64,000 bases of DNA, taken from positions 62,001-126,000 of the forward strand of contig JAXEWB010000056.1 in NCBI GenBank assembly GCA_034114085.1, written 5' to 3'. Below are positions 31,413-40,001 of the stretch, piece after piece. Within the stretch, counting starts at the first letter, position 1, and every line of letters begins with the position of its first letter. Both the position numbers and the translations under genes were made by a program. Below the pieces are notes generated by a model that searched no databases, was not told the origin of the DNA, and saw only the letters and a program-made list of their open reading frames with translations. The DNA comes from Spiro-02 sp034114085. GTDB lineage: Bacteria > Spirochaetota > Spirochaetia > Sphaerochaetales > Sphaerochaetaceae.

Positions 31413-34400
31413 CGAAATCCTCCACCTTCACACTGACGATCTGCGAACGCCTGCCGTCGGGGCATTCTGTGACATGCACCGTTTTGATGAACGGAAGCAC
31501 CAGGTTGCCCTTGTCCAGCGGAGTAATTACCATCAGTTGCAAGTTAAGTTGGCTGAACAGCTGCATCGCATAGCGGCTGTTTTCGTCGTCGATCTTGCTG
31601 AACGCCTCATCGATCAGCACGAACCGGAAGGAACGCGAGGCTCCATCGTCGCTGAACACGTCGAACTGCTTGGCGATAGCGGCGGCGAAGATCGTGTAGG
31701 CGAGCTTCGCCTTCTGCCCGCCGGAAATTCCCGCGCTGTCCTGATAGTAGCGCAACTGGTCGCCGGTGCCCACATCGTATTCCTCGGCTGCGAAAATGAA
31801 CCATCGGCGCACGTCCAGTACCTTCTGGCGGACATCATCCTGCCGGAGGAAACTGAGCAGTGCTTCGACTTGTCTGAAGAATTTGTTCTGGACGTCCAGT
31901 TTTTGCTGGATTGTCAGATTTGATTCCGCGGTAGGATTGGGCATGGCGGCTCTGAGCAGCGCCTTGAGGTTCCTGACCATGTCGTCGGCGTTCTGTTGCT
32001 TGCGGATGCGGATATGGGTCTTCGCCCGGGTGACAGGATCCTGGCTGTAGTTGATTCGCTGGAGGCTGGTGTTGAGGTCTACGATGTTCTCGTCGATCGT
32101 CCGTTGCCAGTTCATCAAAGTCCGGTTGAAGGAGATGACATCTTTTCCGATCAGGCTGGTACGGTAGTTCGCGAACTCCTCCTTGTGCCTGGGTAAATCA
32201 TCCTGAAGCAGGTGATCGTACACTTTTCTAAAGGCGGGGATGTCCTGCATGGAGAAGCTGTCGGTTCCCAATTCGAGCAGGTTGCTGGTCCAGTTCGGAT
32301 ATTTCGTCAACGTATCCTGGCTGGGTTTGCAGAAACTCGACATCAGGTTGATGCACCGGTCCTTGCTGTCGTTGATATCAGTGAGCGCTTGCTGGATCCT
32401 ATCGTCCAGGAGCCGCCGGATTTTGTCCGCCGCCTCGTCGAGGTTATCAAGGTTGCTCCAGACATTGGACAACCCATACCGTTCGGAAAATTCGGAGAAT
32501 TCCTCGTGCCGGGCATCGACATCGACCTCTTTGAGTAGCTCCGTGCGGTATTTCAGCATCTCTTCATACTGTCCGAGCCTGCCGTCGATTCGCCCCCGTT
32601 CGGAGACGAGATGCTCGCATCTGGCCTTCAGTTCCCGGATCGAGGCGTCAACCTGCTGCAATTGTTTGCGAAGCGCGTCATAATCTCCAAGGCTCAGCTC
32701 CAGATCGGCGATCTGTGCGTTGAGTTCTTCGATTTCTGCTTCCGGGGAACGGGTGTTGATCGCTTCGTAGGTACGTATCGTACGGATTTCGATGATTGCT
32801 TCGATTTTCTCCTTGTTTCTAGCTATTTCGCGGGAATCCTCCCTGATCGCCCGGTCCAAATCGTCCATTGCGTTGACGAGGTTGTCCTTGTCCACGACCA
32901 GTTGCTCCCGCTTGCGGGCCGTATCCCAGCCCAAGACATAGATGTCTGAACTCTTTTTCGGGATGGCATGGGCTTTAAAGTAGACTCCATCGCGGGTCAG
33001 TTGTCGGTCACTGTACGCCAGTTCCGTATGGAGCAGTTCATCCAAGCTCTGGACATGGACATGTTTGAACGCCTGCTGGAGATGGGAAAACACCCAGCTA
33101 CTGTATGGATGCCCCTCCTTGACCTCTATCGTACCGCATAGGATGTCCTCGCTGTCGTCGTCCGCGGGCAGAAACTGCTCCTTGGGGATCGCGACATAGG
33201 CGATGGATACCTTGACCTGGTTCGCCCAAAGGTATTGTCCAACTTTGTTCCTGAGCGAGTGGGGGATCAGCAAAGTCAGCGCGAAATCATGGAGCAGGAG
33301 TTCGATGCTTTTCCGTTGCGCTTCATACTCCTCCTTCACTTGCATCAGTTCTCCCGCAAAGGGGAGTTCGCTTTCTTCGACGCCAAGCCACTCGCATAGC
33401 CCGCTTCGTTCCTGGAGATATTGTAGGGGGATGTTCGAATCCCGGCCAGCTAGGGCCTGAAGCTGTTCTTCTGTGACGGAAAGTTGCTTCTCAAGGTCCT
33501 GGCGGGTCATCGTTGAGACATTGATATTCTCTTGTAGGCTCTCGTTCCGATCCTCGATCATGTGCTGTTTGCTCGCCAACGAAAAGAGGTTGGCTTCAAA
33601 GCCATTGTCATCGAACGGCATTTGGAGGTCTATCTTGCGTACTCTCGCCGCATAGAATTCCCGTGTGCTCCGCCGTTCCTGGAGGAGAAGCTGTTTTGCT
33701 CCAAGCGTATTGCGCTTGGCTTCCAATTGACGATACTGTTCGTTCTGATTCAACTGGTCGCGCAGTTCATCCTTGCGGGCTTCCTGGCTTTCCTGAGCCA
33801 ACTGCTTTTCCGTCAGTTCCCCGACCACGAGCGAACGTTCCGCCCTGCATTTGTCGATTTCGAATTCAAGGAAGCTTTTCGACTGCCAAGCTTTCCAAAG
33901 TTCGCAGAAATCCTGGTCTTTCTTCGCCGTGCCATATTCAAGCGTTTTTTCACCGAACCGTTGTCCCTCGGAGAGAATCCGGCGCAGTTGTCGGATTTGC
34001 TCATCATCCTTTTCAATTTCAATCTGCGTATTGTGGAGGTTGACATAGCTCTCGCTGAGGTTCTTGAACTCCGCTTCAAAGTCAACCTCGTCGAGCATAT
34101 GGTAACGTATGAATTCGTTGAGATTCGTCAGGTCTTTCATACCAACGGTCTTGCTGAAGATTTTGAGGGCCTTTTCCCTGGAGCGGAAGCCGACCCGTTC
34201 GCCAAACACCTTGCTGTAGCTGCGGAATGTCTCGAAGAACTGGATGCCCTGTCCGAAATGCTCCGACAATGACGCTTTGTAGGCTTTCAGGTTCGCCGGG
34301 TTGAATACGCCCGCGGTAGTCTGCAATTGTCTGATGGTGATTGCCTGATCGAACAACGCATAGAGATGCTGCAACGTTCCGCTCTGGTTGTAATAGTGGA

Positions 34401-34809
34401 TTTGCAGCAACGTAATCGGCTTTTCAGCTCCTGCGTTGATGAACGTTCCCAGCAGGATGGAATGCGTCGTTTTGTCCCGCAGATAGTCCTTGCTCGCTGA
34501 AAACTGGTCGTCCTCCTTGTGTGTTGACCAAGCGCCCCGGACATAGCTGTCCATCGTCCGCCCGTCCCGCCCGTCCTTGCCGGAGGATATGTTGTAGCTG
34601 ACATATTCCATAGGGACGAGCAATGTCAGGACCGCATCGACGATCGTCGTTTTTCCGGAACCATTGCTTCCCGTCAGCAGGGAGTTCTCACCACCAAGTT
34701 CCATATGGATGATCCGGTTGTCGAACGTTCCCCAGTTGTAGAGCTCGAATACCGAAAGGCGGTAGCCGGTTTTCTCAATCAGATCGTCGAACAGGAAATC
34801 ATTCGCCAT
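31399..34809 (-). CDS. jetC: Wadjet JetC, SMC/MukB-like ATPase
   Basis: A 1136-residue SMC-type ATPase. Walker A is GSNGSGKTT (about 47-55), the ABC signature SAGISGGQKAKLAY is near residue 1029, and Walker B is FVLIDEAFSKID (Asp/Glu near 1067-1068). Between the head halves are long coiled-coil regions rich in Glu, Lys, Gln and Arg (roughly 270-430 and 660-840) around a hinge-like globular part, as in MukB and JetC. It is the motor subunit that extrudes circular plasmid DNA for cleavage in Wadjet defence. The ATG at 34809 follows GGAGG at 6 bases and overlaps jetB by 11 bases; the frame would allow 34896. Confidence 0.93.
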   Translation of the reverse strand: MANDFLFDDLIEKTGYRLSVFELYNWGTFDNRIIHMELGGENSLLTGSNGSGKTTIVDAVLTLLVPMEYVSYNISSGKDGRDGRTMDSYVRGAWSTHKEDDQFSASKDYLRDKTTHSILLGTFINAGAEKPITLLQIHYYNQSGTLQHLYALFDQAITIRQLQTTAGVFNPANLKAYKASLSEHFGQGIQFFETFRSYSKVFGERVGFRSREKALKIFSKTVGMKDLTNLNEFIRYHMLDEVDFEAEFKNLSESYVNLHNTQIEIEKDDEQIRQLRRILSEGQRFGEKTLEYGTAKKDQDFCELWKAWQSKSFLEFEIDKCRAERSLVVGELTEKQLAQESQEARKDELRDQLNQNEQYRQLEAKRNTLGAKQLLLQERRSTREFYAARVRKIDLQMPFDDNGFEANLFSLASKQHMIEDRNESLQENINVSTMTRQDLEKQLSVTEEQLQALAGRDSNIPLQYLQERSGLCEWLGVEESELPFAGELMQVKEEYEAQRKSIELLLHDFALTLLIPHSLRNKVGQYLWANQVKVSIAYVAIPKEQFLPADDDSEDILCGTIEVKEGHPYSSWVFSHLQQAFKHVHVQSLDELLHTELAYSDRQLTRDGVYFKAHAIPKKSSDIYVLGWDTARKREQLVVDKDNLVNAMDDLDRAIREDSREIARNKEKIEAIIEIRTIRTYEAINTRSPEAEIEELNAQIADLELSLGDYDALRKQLQQVDASIRELKARCEHLVSERGRIDGRLGQYEEMLKYRTELLKEVDVDARHEEFSEFSERYGLSNVWSNLDNLDEAADKIRRLLDDRIQQALTDINDSKDRCINLMSSFCKPSQDTLTKYPNWTSNLLELGTDSFSMQDIPAFRKVYDHLLQDDLPRHKEEFANYRTSLIGKDVISFNRTLMNWQRTIDENIVDLNTSLQRINYSQDPVTRAKTHIRIRKQQNADDMVRNLKALLRAAMPNPTAESNLTIQQKLDVQNKFFRQVEALLSFLRQDDVRQKVLDVRRWFIFAAEEYDVGTGDQLRYYQDSAGISGGQKAKLAYTIFAAAIAKQFDVFSDDGASRSFRFVLIDEAFSKIDDENSRYAMQLFSQLNLQLMVITPLDKGNLVLPFIKTVHVTECPDGRRSQIVSVKVEDFDGQR

Positions 34810-35758
34810 CACGTACCTCCCGTTTATCGCCGTTGCCCATGCTTTCCTCGGCCCCTCCCTCGAATTTACTGGGGGTATCGCCAGGTTCCCCGTCAAGGTC
34901 GCCGGCTGTCGCTGTTGATCGGGAAAGGGGGGCGGATGCCTCCATGGTGCCTTCCGCAGTTTCTTCTTTCGTATCAGTCGCGCGAGTCTCCGTCGTCATC
35001 GACATTTCATCCAAGGTAGGGAGAATGGACTCAAACGCGCTTTCATCGATATCCTCTACAGCCGGTTCATCGTCCAACGAGAAGAAAGTCTCCTCCTGCA
35101 TTTTCGGCTGCGTCGTTTCAACGATTCTTCGCTGTGGCGGGGCGGCAGGTTCTCCATTACCGGCAAGCTCCTCAAGTCTGCGCTTGAATTCCACGAAGAA
35201 ATCCTTGGTCACTCGCGCACGTATGATATTGCGCAATTCATATCGGCGGTTCGATTTGTAAAGTTCGCTTTCCTGATCGCTCATGCCCTGTGGCCTGCGT
35301 TCCCGGATCAACCCCTGCTCGGAAAGGTCGGACAGGGCCTTCGCGATGGCGTCCTGGAATTTCGTCTGGTCGGTATTGGCGCCGGGCCAGCAGGCTTGGG
35401 CGAGTTCCCTGACCTGTTCTTCGGTAATGATGCAGAACGGAGTGTCGCTGCCGTTACCGTCGAATTTTTCCAATTCATCATACAGAATTACCAAGACCAA
35501 CGATTGCTCGAATGTGACGGGGATCCTGCGAATCAGCTTCGGCAAGGTATCACCATCTCCCTCTGGAGCGTCGAACTGGCGGATGAATGCATATCCGAGG
35601 TCCCTGTTGAGGACGAGTTCCAGTCCAATCTTGGACAGATATGCGCTGATTTCCTGCTGATAGTTGCACAACGAAGCGAACAGCTCCGTCTCCTCCGCAA
35701 ACAGGGGCTTCTGCATTACGTGGATGCAGGCCGCCGCCCAACTATTAGTTTTCTCCAT
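34799..35758 (-). CDS. jetB: Wadjet JetB, MukE-like (DUF4194)
   Basis: A 319-residue kite-type subunit. Residues 1-200 form the winged-helix DUF4194 domain (AYLSKIGLELVLNRDLGYAFI, then KLIRRIPVTFEQSLVLVILY and SDLSEQGLIRERR). The C-terminal 115 residues are an acidic, low-complexity tail rich in Glu, Thr, Ser and Ala, longer than I would expect for MukE-like proteins and probably disordered. Its start overlaps the jetA stop by 14 bases and its end overlaps jetC by 11, so A, B and C are tightly coupled. It should bind JetA and regulate JetC. Confidence 0.9.
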   Translation of the reverse strand: MEKTNSWAAACIHVMQKPLFAEETELFASLCNYQQEISAYLSKIGLELVLNRDLGYAFIRQFDAPEGDGDTLPKLIRRIPVTFEQSLVLVILYDELEKFDGNGSDTPFCIITEEQVRELAQACWPGANTDQTKFQDAIAKALSDLSEQGLIRERRPQGMSDQESELYKSNRRYELRNIIRARVTKDFFVEFKRRLEELAGNGEPAAPPQRRIVETTQPKMQEETFFSLDDEPAVEDIDESAFESILPTLDEMSMTTETRATDTKEETAEGTMEASAPLSRSTATAGDLDGEPGDTPSKFEGGAEESMGNGDKREVRDGE

Positions 35759-37238
35759 AGATGATCACCTTCGGTATGGTCACCACGGTAGGGCGACCGT
35801 CGGGATATGAATGGAAGAGAAGTGTTTCCTCTTCATACGGGTCTATGCTTTTCTGGTCAGTGTCCATCTTCATGACCATGGTCAGGTACTTCAGCAACTC
35901 TTCAAGGCCGAACTGTAGCGGGAAGCGTTCGACGATGGTCGCCAGCGTGAAGGTCGGGTATTGTTTCCTCAGGATGTCGATATGCTCCCTGAGCGTCGTG
36001 GTGGAAATGCCCTGTCCGGCGAATACTTGGTTGAAGACATCTTCCGAGGAAGCTTCCTGTTCCTCATAGTTTGTTACGGAATGCTTCATTTTCGCCGGGG
36101 GTGGCACGAGGGGGCGGGAGAATGTCGAATCAAGGGAAAGTCGCCCGTCGGCCTCCATCCATGTTCCCTTCGGCACTGTGCCGAGGGTCGCGCACATCGC
36201 CTTGACCTCCCTGCTCAGTTCCTGCATCTGCTGGTATTCCCCGCTGGCATAGCGGAGCAATATTCTCCGAAGGCGTGATGAAAGCATATGGTTTTCTTCG
36301 TTGACGTTCCGGCCTTCCTCATACAACCGGTCCTCCAGCCCCTTGAGGAAGGTGAAGTCCCAGTCAAGGTCCAGTTCATTGATTCGTTGTTCCAATGCCT
36401 TGATTTGCTGGTACAATGTGTTTTCTTCATCTTCCAGCGTCAGATATCCCCAGAAGGCGTCGAAGCTCTGTCCTTGCGGTGAACTTGAAATCGCGGACTG
36501 CCCCTCCATCGTATATTGGAGGATATCGCCCCTGCTGTCCGTCGCTTCCAATTGTTTTTTACAGATTTGCAGGAACAGCCTGTGGTTGTTGTCCTTCAGT
36601 TGTCTGAAATCGCTCAGCAGCGCCTTGCATTGTCGTTCAAGCTCTTCTATGCGTTCCTGAATCTGGACCTTTGTGAAGGTCGGCGCAACTCCCTGCTCCT
36701 CGATGGCAAGTATTTCATCCTGTAACGCCTGTTGCTTTGCCTTGAGCGTCTGGATACGTTCGCGGGGGTCGTCGGTCGTCTTTTCTTCCAGCTCATTGAT
36801 TTGGTGGATGATGGAAGAAAAACGGCTGTCCGTCCCGACGATACCCTTCGTGCTGTTGTCTATGTCTTCCAGGTAGCGGAACAGCCTGCTCACTCCAGCC
36901 GAGAGCGTAATGATTTCCTGCACGCTTTCATTGTAGGATCTGAGTAGATATCCTTTCTGGCACCAGGCGTTCACCGCCGCTTTCGCCTTGACCTTGTCGT
37001 CCAGTCCCAGATCGGCCGTATCCTGTAGCTCCAAAGTCTCGGAGGCAACGTCATTCGCGTTGAAATACCTCTCCAGCAGTGCGAGGAACCGGTCCTGTTC
37101 CATGCTGGTCTCGTCGAGATTGCCGAACACCTGGTAGAGGAACGCGATGATTGCATTGGCGTTCCGCGCGTGAAGCAGCTTCAGCCCGCTGTTGGTATCG
37201 ATAAGTGTCTGGATGTATTCTTGCGTGATATCTGTCAT
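35745..37238 (-). CDS. jetA: Wadjet JetA, MukF-like kleisin (DUF3375)
   Basis: A 497-residue protein of the DUF3375/JetA family. The N-terminal helical region (NANAIIAFLYQVFG, then RFLALLERYFNAND) and a winged-helix part (AWCQKGYLLRSY) lead into a coiled coil at about 165-245 and a C-terminal winged-helix region, matching a MukF-like kleisin that bridges JetC heads. The ATG at 37238 has AGGGA 7 bases upstream; the frame allows 37256. It is the first gene of the Wadjet operon. A stem-loop at 37289-37315 separates it from the XRE gene, so the operon probably has its own promoter in the short gap 37239-37290. Confidence 0.92.
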   Translation of the reverse strand: MTDITQEYIQTLIDTNSGLKLLHARNANAIIAFLYQVFGNLDETSMEQDRFLALLERYFNANDVASETLELQDTADLGLDDKVKAKAAVNAWCQKGYLLRSYNESVQEIITLSAGVSRLFRYLEDIDNSTKGIVGTDSRFSSIIHQINELEEKTTDDPRERIQTLKAKQQALQDEILAIEEQGVAPTFTKVQIQERIEELERQCKALLSDFRQLKDNNHRLFLQICKKQLEATDSRGDILQYTMEGQSAISSSPQGQSFDAFWGYLTLEDEENTLYQQIKALEQRINELDLDWDFTFLKGLEDRLYEEGRNVNEENHMLSSRLRRILLRYASGEYQQMQELSREVKAMCATLGTVPKGTWMEADGRLSLDSTFSRPLVPPPAKMKHSVTNYEEQEASSEDVFNQVFAGQGISTTTLREHIDILRKQYPTFTLATIVERFPLQFGLEELLKYLTMVMKMDTDQKSIDPYEEETLLFHSYPDGRPTVVTIPKVIIYGEN

Positions 37239-37288
37239 GAAATATTCCCTGCGCAAGTATAAAGGCTATGGAGAGGTCTTGGAAGATG

Positions 37289-37315
37289 AAAAACACCGAT
37301 TTCATGGTGTTTTTT
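37289..37315 (-). terminator. Stem-loop with T-tract between XRE gene and jetA
   Basis: AAAAACACC (37289-37297) and GGTGTTTTT (37306-37314) form a perfect 9-bp stem with an 8-base loop. With T-runs on both strands it can work as a rho-independent terminator in either direction; it would end the XRE transcript just before the Wadjet operon. Confidence 0.65.
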
Positions 37316-37386
37316 GGCAAAATCATGAAAAACGGGAGAGAACGGAAGATAGGTGAATCTTCTGTCCTGAATATGTGGTCATGAGT

Positions 37387-37758
37387 TCATTTCTTCTTTT
37401 TTCGCGAAGGTTCTTGCCCTGCGACCGGCGCCGCCATGTAGCTCAGTACCGGTTCCAATGCGTTGAGCTGGTTTTCATCCATCGCCCGTATCGTGTTGAT
37501 GAGGTGGATTACCTGGGGTGGATCCAGATCATCGTCATAATCCTCGTAGACGTCGACGCCCTTCACCAGCCATTCTACGGATACCCCCAGGATGTTGGCG
37601 ATCCTCTCGGCATCATCTACCGCAGGGTATCGGTTCCAACGTATCCAGTTTGAAATCGTAGAACGTGGAATCTCAGTGAGTCTCGCGATGTCCGCCATAC
37701 GGAGGCCCGTTGTTTCCAATGCCACGTATACTCGTTGCCAAAATTCTATCACGAACAT
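37387..37758 (-). CDS. XRE-family regulator upstream of the Wadjet operon
   Basis: A 123-residue protein with an N-terminal helix-turn-helix: MADIARLTEIPRSTISNWIR (about 21-40), with an LGVSVEWLVKG segment typical of phage-repressor-like XRE proteins (about 57-67), then an acidic linker and a lysine-rich tail. No ribosome-binding site is obvious before the ATG at 37758; a GTG at 37752 is an alternative. It is in the same direction as jetABC and may control the system, though a stem-loop separates the two. Its binding site was not identified. Confidence 0.8.
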   Translation of the reverse strand: MFVIEFWQRVYVALETTGLRMADIARLTEIPRSTISNWIRWNRYPAVDDAERIANILGVSVEWLVKGVDVYEDYDDDLDPPQVIHLINTIRAMDENQLNALEPVLSYMAAPVAGQEPSRKKKK

Positions 37759-37952
37759 ACATATAAACGGTCATTTCATCATGATGTTGCATATGGGAAC
37801 AAAACTTGTATCCATGCGGAAAAGTTTTCATTTGAAAACGGTCTTTGCACGGCGTTGACGATAAAGAAAACAGATCCTCTACAAAAGCAGGACAGAACTC
37901 ACTGTGCCGATGGGTGTACAGGGCATTCGGAGACGAAGAAACCTGTCTGCGA

Positions 37953-38723
37953 CTATATTGTCGCCCCGAGTTTTTTTGACAAAGACTTGCAGGCTTCCTT
38001 GATCAGAGGGATATACCGGCTGATTGCATCTTCCGTAAAGCGCTCACACGGACCGGCGATCGCCATGGAACCAAGAAGCGTGTTTCCAAAGCCGAATACT
38101 GGAGCGGCGACCGCCGCGACATTTGGGTTCACTTCTTCAAAAGTTACCGCATACCCCGCTTTCTGGATAAGCTCACGCTGTTCGATCGCTTTGCCAATCG
38201 CTTGTTTTCCTTTTTCAGTTCCATCGTTCAAAAAGTTTTCACAGAAATCAAGGAACCTGCTTTCAGGGAGGAACGCCATCATCGCTTTTGACGTAGCCCC
38301 GATGTTGAAGGGTATCCTTGTCCCGATGCGGGTCTGGACTCCCACCGTATGAGGTGAGTTGACTTTTTCCAAAAATACGCCGTGGTATTCTTCAGGAACG
38401 CCAAGATGAACAGTCTCCTGTGTTTGCTCTGCGACGGAAAGCATGATTGGAAACGCTACCTGGTTGATGCTTCTGCCTTCGTTCAGATTGCTGGCGAAAC
38501 GGAGTATCTTTGTTCCCGTCTGGTAGAATTTCGTAGTTTCATCAAACTCAATATATTCCATCTCCGCCAAAGTCGAGAGCATTTTGTATGTGGTGCTGAT
38601 TGGTGTTTTTGCAATCCGTGCGATCTCCGATGCCGTCATCGGTTTTTTTGCTTCGCCAACGATATCAAGAATGCCAAGCGCTTTCTCAACGGTTTTTAAA
38701 GCAGGGGTTTTCCTTTTTTCCAT
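37953..38723 (-). CDS. IclR-family regulator
   Basis: A 256-residue IclR-type regulator. The winged helix-turn-helix is TASEIARIAKTPISTTYKML (about 30-49) and the GAF-like effector domain holds LGVPEEYHGVFLEKV, IPFNIGATSKAMMAF and the C-terminal AAPVFGFGNTLLGSMAI. The start follows AAGG at 6 bases. It lies downstream of, and in the same direction as, the second TRAP/DUF6282 cassette and is the likely controller of it; a 14-bp inverted repeat and an own promoter lie just upstream. Confidence 0.9.
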   Translation of the reverse strand: MEKRKTPALKTVEKALGILDIVGEAKKPMTASEIARIAKTPISTTYKMLSTLAEMEYIEFDETTKFYQTGTKILRFASNLNEGRSINQVAFPIMLSVAEQTQETVHLGVPEEYHGVFLEKVNSPHTVGVQTRIGTRIPFNIGATSKAMMAFLPESRFLDFCENFLNDGTEKGKQAIGKAIEQRELIQKAGYAVTFEEVNPNVAAVAAPVFGFGNTLLGSMAIAGPCERFTEDAISRYIPLIKEACKSLSKKLGATI

Positions 38724-38742
38724 TGGGTACCTTTATAGTTTC

Positions 38743-38771
38743 ATTATAAGTATGGATGAGGGATAAATCAA
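38743..38771 (-). promoter_or_regulatory. Promoter of the IclR gene
   Basis: Minus-strand TTGATT (38766-38771) and TATAAT (38743-38748) are spaced by exactly 17 bases, an excellent vegetative promoter 20 bases upstream of the IclR start codon. It shows the regulator can be made independently of the TRAP operon. Confidence 0.7.
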
Positions 38772-38826
38772 GGGTGTCGACAGGGGCGCGCCGTATTGTC
38801 TGGGCTGCTCGTTTGATATATGCTAA

Positions 38827-38876
38827 TTCCAATGAACGCAAACAATAGAAATAGAATATATCTGCGTTCATTGGAA
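38827..38876. promoter_or_regulatory. Long inverted repeat between DUF6282 gene and IclR promoter
   Basis: TTCCAATGAACGCA (38827-38840) is perfectly inverted at 38863-38876 across a 22-base A+T-rich centre. On the transcribed minus strand the T-run precedes and does not follow the stem, so it is a poor intrinsic terminator. It could be an IclR-type regulator site, an mRNA 3' hairpin, or both. Confidence 0.5.
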
Positions 38877-38911
38877 AAATAAAAAGGCGTCTTGATAGTG
38901 GTTGTTTCCGG

Positions 38912-39991
38912 TTAATCCGAAAGTCCCAGATGTCTGGCGGGGTTCGTCTTGAAGATTTTGGTGATTTCCCCTTGAGAAACTCCATAGGCTAAAAGAATCT
39001 GGATCATCCATCTGTTGCCGACGATATGCCGCGGATTGTGTATCTGCCCAAAGTCAGAACCATATACGAAATGATCCGCACCCACTTCCTGAATCATCTG
39101 GGCCGCATAGATCGGTCCTGTTTCATGGAGCGGGAAACAGAGCGTTCCCAATCCTGAGAGCATGAGCATTACGTTCTCCTTCGCATATTCCTTCATCTGC
39201 GCGATCGTCGTTTTTGAATGGATATGCGCGGGATGGACGACCTCAAGGCGTTTTACCCCCTGCTTTTTCGCCTCTTCAAAGACGACGGAAGTTTCCGCAT
39301 ACGGATAATGTCCTGATGCGACCACCAGATCATTGTCCGCCGCAATCCGGAAGATTTCCTTGAGTTCCGGTTTGCACCTGCCGTTTTCATCCAGGATATG
39401 GATTCCTCCGCCGGTCTGGTCGTCATAGACGAGTTTTCTATGATGATAGGAATCCACCATCGGCAGCCAGACATACTTGAATCCTGGGAACTTGAGGCAC
39501 CGTTCCACCGCATTGGGATTCAGCCCCCCCACTGAATTGTTCAGCGTGATGCCGCCGAAGAGTTTGATAGGAGTTTTCTCCTGTTCTTCGGCCCATTGGT
39601 CGATTTGCCTCATCAGCAGTGCATTGCGGCTTGCGGACGGAGTGTACCATGTTTTGATGACCAGCGCCCGCATTCCTGCGTCCATGTAGTCCTTGACCAA
39701 CTGGTCTTCCAGGCAGATCCGTTCAAAGGGTTCCGATCCTCCATGTGCGTGGATATCGATGGAACCGGCGAGAAGGCCGTCGACTTCTTCCTGTGTAAAG
39801 TGAATTCCCGCAAGGAACCGAGCATACTGTATGTTGACGAACCTAATCTGTTCCTTGATGAGGAAGTTCTTGACTTCGTCGCTGATGTCCCCACGGTCGA
39901 AGTAGACCACGTCCTTGATTCTGTCCACCCGTTCTTGCGGGACCTCGATTTGCATGAGCTTGCGCAAGTCGAATTTCTCATGTGCGTCCAT
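38912..39991 (-). CDS. DUF6282 family, second copy
   Basis: A 359-residue paralogue of the protein at 26164-27282, with the same motifs in the same order: IDIHAHGGSEPF, VVASGHYPYAET, VVHPAHIHSKTT and FVYGSDFGQIHNP. The central block KFPGFKYVWLPMVDSYHH is identical in both copies. The start at 39991 lies 10 bases after the TRAP permease stop. Unlike the first locus, no dehydrogenase gene follows. Conservation of the gene order binding protein, permease, DUF6282 at both places links this family to the substrate of TAXI-TRAP systems. Function otherwise unknown. Confidence 0.85.
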   Translation of the reverse strand: MDAHEKFDLRKLMQIEVPQERVDRIKDVVYFDRGDISDEVKNFLIKEQIRFVNIQYARFLAGIHFTQEEVDGLLAGSIDIHAHGGSEPFERICLEDQLVKDYMDAGMRALVIKTWYTPSASRNALLMRQIDQWAEEQEKTPIKLFGGITLNNSVGGLNPNAVERCLKFPGFKYVWLPMVDSYHHRKLVYDDQTGGGIHILDENGRCKPELKEIFRIAADNDLVVASGHYPYAETSVVFEEAKKQGVKRLEVVHPAHIHSKTTIAQMKEYAKENVMLMLSGLGTLCFPLHETGPIYAAQMIQEVGADHFVYGSDFGQIHNPRHIVGNRWMIQILLAYGVSQGEITKIFKTNPARHLGLSD

Positions 39992-40001
39992 ATGTGACTC
40001 C

